From contig CALFWA010000259.1 in assembly GCA_937928035.1 (NCBI GenBank), positions 1 to 8,595 on the forward strand: 8,595 nucleotides of DNA, written 5' to 3'. The position numbers and the translations under genes were made by a program. Within the stretch, counting starts at the first letter, position 1. Each line of letters opens with the position of its first letter. This stretch comes from an uncultured Caldilinea sp. Its GTDB lineage: Bacteria; Chloroflexota; Anaerolineae; Caldilineales; Caldilineaceae. This document shows positions 1 through 8,595 of the stretch, in pieces. The notes beneath the pieces were generated by a model that was given only the letters and a program-made list of their open reading frames with translations, was not told where the DNA came from and searched no databases.

Positions 1-597
1 GCCGCCGAAGGTCACGCCGGGCATGCCCAGCCAGAGCACGAAGAGAAAGAGCGCAACGGGCAAAAGCAGCGGGATCCAACGCAGCGCCGAGATGCGCGGC
101 GCCGGGCGGCCGCGGGCCCAACGCTCCACCAACACCAGCGCAGCGCCCACGCCGCCGGCGACGGTCAACAGCAGCGCCTGTTGCAGCCAGGCCAACGGCG
201 AAAGCTCGCCGGCGACAATTGCGCCGGGCGTCACCCCATACATCGCCGCCAGATTTGGCGGCGTCATTTTGTCGAAGATGGGCTGAAGGCGAACCCCGCC
301 GCTTGTAAGATTGGCGAACACGGCGAGCAACGCCGCAATCAGCAATCCTGCGGTCAGCCCTCCACTCAGGCCTGCCGTGAAAAGCGGCGCGGGCTGTCGG
401 TTGAATATATCCTGCTTACTCTTTCCCCCGCGCAACGCCAGCCAGAAAAAGAGCGCCATCGCGCCCGCTAAAATGGGAAGGGCGAGGTCGCCAAGGCGCA
501 ACGGCAGCCCCACCAGAACGAGATAGGTCAGAATTGCGAACGCAATGGCGCCGATGCGAAGGCCCCTTTGTACGGATGGAAGCAGCATACTCTTCAC
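1..597 (-). CDS. livM: Branched-chain amino acid ABC transporter permease LivM (N-terminal part; continues past the window start)
   Basis: The minus-strand frame from base 597 to base 1 is open without a stop (199 codons) and runs off the window, so only the N-terminus is visible. The peptide is strongly hydrophobic, with about five likely membrane segments near residues 13-33, 38-56, 72-97, 136-157 and 175-195, and a short charged loop (GGKSKQD) after the second. The conserved LivM permease core has not yet begun. A long N-terminal membrane extension before the core is known in LivM proteins, so the call rests mainly on position directly after livH. Start choice: the GTG at 597 gives a four-base GTGA overlap with the livH stop, typical of translational coupling; an ATG at 588 in the same frame is an alternative. 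Neither has a strong Shine-Dalgarno. The product would be one half of the inner-membrane channel. Another hydrophobic permease-like protein cannot be excluded. Confidence 0.75.
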   Translation of the reverse strand, partial: MKSMLLPSVQRGLRIGAIAFAILTYLVLVGLPLRLGDLALPILAGAMALFFWLALRGGKSKQDIFNRQPAPLFTAGLSGGLTAGLLIAALLAVFANLTSGGVRLQPIFDKMTPPNLAAMYGVTPGAIVAGELSPLAWLQQALLLTVAGGVGAALVLVERWARGRPAPRISALRWIPLLLPVALFLFVLWLGMPGVTFGG

Positions 598-1667
598 GCC
601 CTTTTCTCGCTCACCACCTCGCCGAGCAGGCCGGAGGGACGGAAGATCAGAATCAACACCAGCACGGTGAAGGCGATAATGTCTTTATATTCGGTGGGGA
701 TGCCCAGTGCGCTCGGCCCGATGGCCTCGATTACGCCGAGCAACAGAGCGCCGACCATGGCGCCGGGGATGTTGCCGATGCCGCCAAGCACTGCAGCGGT
801 GAAAGCCTTCAAACCTGGGATGAAGCCGCTGTTGAACTTGACCACCGTGTTGTGAAAACCCAGCATCACACCGGCGGCGCCCGCCAGCGCAGAGCCGAGG
901 ATGAAGGTGAAGACGATCACGCGGTCGACGTCGATGCCCATCAACGCCGCCGTGCCCTTATCTTCGGCGACGGCGCGCATGGCGCGCCCTAGCTTGGTGC
1001 GCTGGACGATCAGATACAGCATCAACATCAAAAAGAGCGAGGTCACAAAGATAATAAGCCCTGTATAGGGGATAAAGACCCCGCCGGCGCGGAAGCCGCC
1101 CTCAATCAAGGCGGGCTTTTGATAGACGCGCGGGCTGACGCCGAAAATGAGCAACACCGAATATTGCAGAAAGAGCGACGCTCCGATGGCGCTGATCAGC
1201 GGCACCAAACGCGGCGCTCCCCGCAACGGCCGATAGGCGACCCGCTCCAGGGTGACGCCGGTCAATACGGAGCCGAACATGCCCGCAGCCACGATCAAAA
1301 TCAAGGCAAGCGCAACCAACGCCGCCGACCCCTGCAGCCAACCCAACGCCATGAAAAATTGCAGGGCGAAAAAGCCCGTGAAGCCCCCGATCATCATGAC
1401 GTCGCCGTGGGCAAAGTTGATCATCAACAAAATGCCGTAGACCAGCGTATAGCCCAGCGCAACCAGCGCATAGACGCCGCCCAGCACCAGCCCGTTGATC
1501 AGCTGCGACATCCAGAAAGTGGCCGGATAGCCTTCGGCGAGGCCCACGGTGACGACGCGCCACGCCACCAGCGCAAGGATCAGCACGCCCAGCCCGCGCA
1601 CCAGCCAGCGGGTGGCCGTTTTTTGCCGAAAGCGGGTAGAAGTGGATGAATACGTTGTAACCGCCAC
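594..1667 (-). CDS. livH: Branched-chain amino acid ABC transporter permease LivH
   Basis: Inner-membrane permease that would pair with LivM to form the channel of a LIV-type importer fed by LivJ. Counting from the GTG at 1667 (357 residues), a membrane segment at about 25-43 is followed by the LivH block NGLVLGGVYALVALGYTLVY (58-77) and the hallmark INFAHGD (83-89). Next come LERVAYRPLRG (140-150), PLISAIGASLFLQ (156-168) and the cytoplasmic coupling loop RAMRAVAEDKGTAALMGID (228-246), the surface that docks on the ATPase. It ends with the conserved FRPSGLLGE stretch. The frame stays open back to an ATG at 1877, but that start lies inside livJ and would translate the intergenic inverted repeat into an Arg-rich, non-family N-terminus, so it is rejected. 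GTG at 1667 is preferred although no clear Shine-Dalgarno precedes it; GTG at 1601 (about 335 residues) is closer to the usual family length of about 300. The gene follows livJ by about 134 bases and overlaps livM by four. Confidence 0.9.
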   Translation of the reverse strand: MAVTTYSSTSTRFRQKTATRWLVRGLGVLILALVAWRVVTVGLAEGYPATFWMSQLINGLVLGGVYALVALGYTLVYGILLMINFAHGDVMMIGGFTGFFALQFFMALGWLQGSAALVALALILIVAAGMFGSVLTGVTLERVAYRPLRGAPRLVPLISAIGASLFLQYSVLLIFGVSPRVYQKPALIEGGFRAGGVFIPYTGLIIFVTSLFLMLMLYLIVQRTKLGRAMRAVAEDKGTAALMGIDVDRVIVFTFILGSALAGAAGVMLGFHNTVVKFNSGFIPGLKAFTAAVLGGIGNIPGAMVGALLLGVIEAIGPSALGIPTEYKDIIAFTVLVLILIFRPSGLLGEVVSEKRA

Positions 1668-1714
1668 GATATTTTGAGTTCTTTTTCGCTTGAATGAGGA
1701 TTCTCTGTAGTTTG

Positions 1715-1772
1715 CTGCACAGCAGCGTTGAAACAACCTTGCAGCGAAACTCTGCTCAACGCTGCTGTGCAG
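1715..1772 (-). repeat. Perfect 17-bp inverted repeat between livJ and livH
   Basis: CTGCACAGCAGCGTTGA at 1715-1731 is exactly complementary in inverted order to 1756-1772, with 24 bases between. In the minus-strand transcript the loop holds a further four-base pairing (GCAG with CTGC) next to the main stem. The element begins 30 bases after the livJ stop and ends about 48 bases before the proposed livH start. No run of U follows the 3' arm (the next bases are CAAACTACAG), so it does not look like an intrinsic terminator. In transporter operons, hairpins between the binding-protein gene and the permease genes are known to stabilise the upstream mRNA and lower permease expression. That role is inferred here. 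Confidence 0.8.
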
Positions 1773-1801
1773 ACAAGGACGAATCGTCCGAAGCGTTGGC
1801 T

Positions 1802-3061
<1,260 letters not shown>

Positions 3062-3066
3062 GTGCA

Positions 3067-3075
3067 CCTTCCTTT
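3067..3075 (-). promoter_or_regulatory. Ribosome binding site of livJ
   Basis: The minus strand reads AAAGGAAGG, ending five bases before the ATG at 3061. It supports that start over the in-frame TTG at 3106, which lacks such a site. Confidence 0.75.
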
Positions 3076-3140
3076 CTTCGTGATGGTGTTTGAACTGGAA
3101 AAGCAAATTGTAAAACTAGATAGAATGCAGCAATGCAGAG

Positions 3141-3230
3141 CTACACCGCAATCTTCGGTCGATGACGCCAGGCGACTTCAATCCTGTCGACCCGGTTGTC
3201 GATTGCAGCTCCTGACCGAAGATGGTGCAG
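3141..3230 (-). ncRNA. Candidate structured 5' leader of livJ
   Basis: In the minus-strand transcript, CUGCACC followed by AUCUUCGGUC (3230-3214) can pair with GACCGAAGAU, a three-base bulge UGC, and GGUGUAG (3160-3141). This gives 17 base pairs, one of them G-U, and the inner 10 are perfect. Inside the closed loop, UCGAC and GUCGA can form a second hairpin with a six-base loop AACCGG, and CGC/GCG a short third one, so the shape is branched. The element starts near the predicted transcription start and ends about 80 bases before the livJ ATG. It matches no riboswitch class I can name. Alternatives are an attenuator, an mRNA-stabilising leader or a DNA-level operator. The pairing is seen directly; the regulatory role is inferred. 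Confidence 0.5.
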
Positions 3231-3232
3231 AA

Positions 3233-3262
3233 ATTATAGAAGCAGCAGCGGCGCTTTTCCAA
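3233..3262 (-). promoter_or_regulatory. Probable livJHM promoter
   Basis: On the minus strand a perfect -10 box TATAAT (3238-3233) lies 18 bases after TTGGAA (3262-3257), which matches four of six bases of the -35 consensus. The predicted start near 3226 would give a leader of about 165 bases. The site lies in the 269-base gap between the helicase stop and livJ, as expected for an operon with its own promoter. I see no convincing intrinsic terminator for the helicase gene in the bases just upstream (3262-3330). Confidence 0.5.
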
Positions 3263-3330
3263 ATCGAGATTTTCTTGCAAAGCCCTCCTTCGCTGCAACG
3301 GGGGGATGTAGGCGCCGGGAATGACTCGCC

Positions 3331-5358
<2,028 letters not shown>

Positions 5359-5398
5359 CAGGTCATCGGCTTCGTTGCCGGCCGCGACTAAGATTTCT

Positions 5399-6361
5399 TC
5401 AGTAGCTGGGGACGCGCGTGCGCTGGACCACCGAGCGTTGAATCTCGAGCAGCGCCGGAATGTTGAGCAGCGCCTGGAGCAGATTGGCGGCGGCCGGTCG
5501 CGCCGGATCGGCGACTAGCACGGCCTCGCCGAGCGCCGGCAGCATTGGGTCGTCGTCCGTCGTCAATGGCGTCATCGCCACATGGTCAAGTGCGGCGGGC
5601 GTTTCCGGATTTGTCCATACCACGGCGTCGATGGCGCCGGCGGCGAGCAAGTCCAGCGCCTGGTCGTACTGGATGCTTATCAGATCGACGCGCCGCCCCC
5701 GGCTCACCGCCCGCGAAATATAGGTGTGGTCCGAAGAGAGGAAGTCGACGCCCAGGCGATCGCCGTCGCGCAAGCTCGTAGCCGAAGAATCTCGCAACAA
5801 AAGCACATGACCTGTCAGATAGGTGTATTCGCCCAGCGATAAAACTATCGTGACTGTAAACCCATGCGCCGTTGCCGTCTCGGCGGCGAACCTCGACAGC
5901 AACGCCCAATCGACCGCTCCCAGCGCCAACGCCTGCAGGCGCTGGGACGAGCCGCGCATGAAGCGCAAGGTCAGCTCCACGCCAGCCTCGGCGAATTGAG
6001 CGTGCAGCGCCGTCGCCAGCCCTTCCACGTGGCGAGAATAGGGCAGCGGCAGAGCGCCGACCATCGGCCGTTGATAGCCAAGCCGCCACAGGCGGATATA
6101 ATCTAGCATTGCGATGTATGTTCCCAGCCGACCGCGCGCCTCGAGCTGCGCTGCGCCGCTGTCCTGAAGGTAATCCAGAGCATTCTGCACGGTGCCCGCA
6201 CCGACGTGAAAGAGTTCGGCGTACTCCTGCACCGGCAGAAGGCGATCGCCGGGTTTCATCTCGACCAGCACGCGCGCCAGCTCGACAACGATCCGCCCCT
6301 GTCGCGTCATGAACGCTTGCGCCGTGATGCGGTGATCCTGGCTTCCCGCCAACGTCGTCAT
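5399..6361 (-). CDS. yhfZ: YhfZ-family transcriptional regulator (GntR-like winged helix plus binding-protein-like sensor)
   Basis: DNA-binding regulator with an effector domain built like a periplasmic solute-binding protein. Counting from the ATG at 6361 (320 residues), the winged helix spans about 22-82, with PVQEYAELFHVGAGTVQNAL (43-62) as helix-turn-helix and RGRLGTYI (76-83) as wing. The C-terminal sensor runs from about 99: PLPYSRHVEGLATAL (105-119), MRGSSQR, LLSRFAAETA, DAVVWTNPE and a terminal PSY. These blocks agree with what I recall of E. coli YhfZ, including the PLPY and MRG motifs and the final PSY. The ATG at 6361 is preferred because GGGAGG lies three bases ahead and the predicted promoter lies upstream of it. 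The frame is open to ATGs at 6391 and 6433, but the latter falls upstream of the predicted -10 box. It is transcribed away from the oxidoreductase-kinase pair, the usual layout for a local regulator. The effector is unknown. Confidence 0.85.
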   Translation of the reverse strand: MTTLAGSQDHRITAQAFMTRQGRIVVELARVLVEMKPGDRLLPVQEYAELFHVGAGTVQNALDYLQDSGAAQLEARGRLGTYIAMLDYIRLWRLGYQRPMVGALPLPYSRHVEGLATALHAQFAEAGVELTLRFMRGSSQRLQALALGAVDWALLSRFAAETATAHGFTVTIVLSLGEYTYLTGHVLLLRDSSATSLRDGDRLGVDFLSSDHTYISRAVSRGRRVDLISIQYDQALDLLAAGAIDAVVWTNPETPAALDHVAMTPLTTDDDPMLPALGEAVLVADPARPAAANLLQALLNIPALLEIQRSVVQRTRVPSY

Positions 6362-6364
6362 GAG

Positions 6365-6370
6365 CCTCCC
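6365..6370 (-). promoter_or_regulatory. Ribosome binding site of the YhfZ-like regulator
   Basis: The minus strand reads GGGAGG followed by CTC and the ATG at 6361. The three-base spacing is short, but this is the only good purine box before any candidate start of this gene, so it decides the start. Confidence 0.5.
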
Positions 6371-6392
6371 GTTTTTGACGCCACCGTGCATA

Positions 6393-6409
6393 ACATTCAA
6401 AATATTGAA
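6393..6409. promoter_or_regulatory. Operator-like site O1 near the regulator start
   Basis: ACATTCAAAATATTGAA contains the inverted repeat TTCAA-AATA-TTGAA (6396-6409) and matches site O2 at 6581-6597 in 16 of 17 bases. It lies just downstream of the predicted start of the regulator transcript, so a protein bound here could repress it. Assignment to the YhfZ-like protein is inferred from position and symmetry. Confidence 0.65.
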
Positions 6410-6423
6410 CGCTCTCCTGTTCA

Positions 6424-6452
6424 AGGGTAACATGTCACCGAGGGAATGTCAA
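6424..6452 (-). promoter_or_regulatory. Possible promoter of the YhfZ-like regulator
   Basis: The minus strand has a perfect -35 TTGACA (6452-6447), a 17-base spacer and TACCCT (6429-6424), which matches only three of six bases of the -10 consensus. The weak -10 suits a low-level autoregulated gene. The predicted start near 6417 would give a leader of about 56 bases containing O1. Confidence 0.4.
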
Positions 6453-6551
6453 TGTCCACGTATTTCGTCGCGCGACTCTGTCCTTTCCCCGTCTCCGATG
6501 ATCGGGCGCCATAAAATATTCTATTATCTGTATAAATTGCGTGAAACCGCC

Positions 6552-6580
6552 TTGACAAACACCCGAAAATCAACTACAGT
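6552..6580 (+). promoter_or_regulatory. Probable promoter of the oxidoreductase-kinase operon
   Basis: A perfect -35 TTGACA (6552-6557), a 17-base spacer and TACAGT (6575-6580; four of six -10 bases) predict a start near 6587. That point lies inside operator-like site O2 and about 37 bases before the oxidoreductase ATG. Confidence 0.62.
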
Positions 6581-6597
6581 ACATTCAAAATATAGAA
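6581..6597. promoter_or_regulatory. Operator-like site O2 over the oxidoreductase transcription start
   Basis: ACATTCAAAATATAGAA repeats O1 with one base changed (T to A), which breaks one pair of the TTCAA/TTGAA symmetry. It abuts the predicted -10 box and covers the predicted +1, a classic repressor position. It lies 188 bases from O1, close to 18 helical turns, so both sites would face the same side of the DNA. Confidence 0.65.
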
Positions 6598-6623
6598 TAA
6601 ATTTCTAACAAGGAAGATTCCCC

Positions 6624-7916
<1,293 letters not shown>

Positions 7917-7921
7917 CGAGG

Positions 7922-8595
<674 letters not shown>

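Noticed and set aside
1715..1772. Intrinsic terminator after livJ
   Set aside because: The stem is long enough, but no T-run follows on the transcribed strand and livH and livM continue in the same direction.
3141..3230. tRNA or T-box leader upstream of livJ
   Set aside because: The branched fold lacks a recognisable acceptor/CCA, T-loop or T-box consensus.

Overview
The window looks like a chromosomal segment of a GC-rich bacterium, plausibly an Anaerolineae/Caldilinea-type Chloroflexi. That guess rests on the Ala/Pro-rich linker behind the LivJ lipobox, the liv operon style and the codon bias; no marker gene is present to confirm it. Six genes can be supported. Two run off the window ends. 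No tRNA, rRNA, CRISPR array, transposase or phage gene was seen.

Left part (1-3330, minus strand): a branched-chain amino acid or related-substrate ABC importer operon read right to left. It starts with a lipoprotein solute-binding protein (livJ), followed by the permease livH and then livM, which is cut by the window start. livH and livM overlap by four bases. Between livJ and livH lies a perfect 17-bp inverted repeat, placed as expected for an mRNA-stabilising or processing hairpin that would keep binding protein in excess over permease. Upstream of livJ, a promoter with a perfect TATAAT is followed by a long leader that can fold into a 17-bp bulged stem closing a branched interior, a candidate cis-regulatory RNA.

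Middle (3331-6361, minus strand): a SNF2/RapA-type helicase with an N-terminal four-cysteine zinc ribbon, preceded 40 bases upstream by a YhfZ-family transcription regulator (GntR-like winged helix fused to a periplasmic-binding-like sensor domain). The two may be cotranscribed.

Right part (6362-8595): a divergent control region, then on the plus strand an FAD-dependent oxidoreductase (PF12831 type) and, five bases later, a ROK-family sugar kinase cut by the window end. The control region holds two near-identical 17-bp operator-like sites (16 of 17 bases the same). Each lies at or just after the predicted start point of one of two divergent promoters, both with a perfect TTGACA -35 box. The simplest reading is that the YhfZ-like regulator represses itself and the oxidoreductase-kinase operon until a small ligand binds. 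The oxidoreductase and kinase suggest catabolism of a sugar or sugar acid, but the substrate cannot be read from this window.
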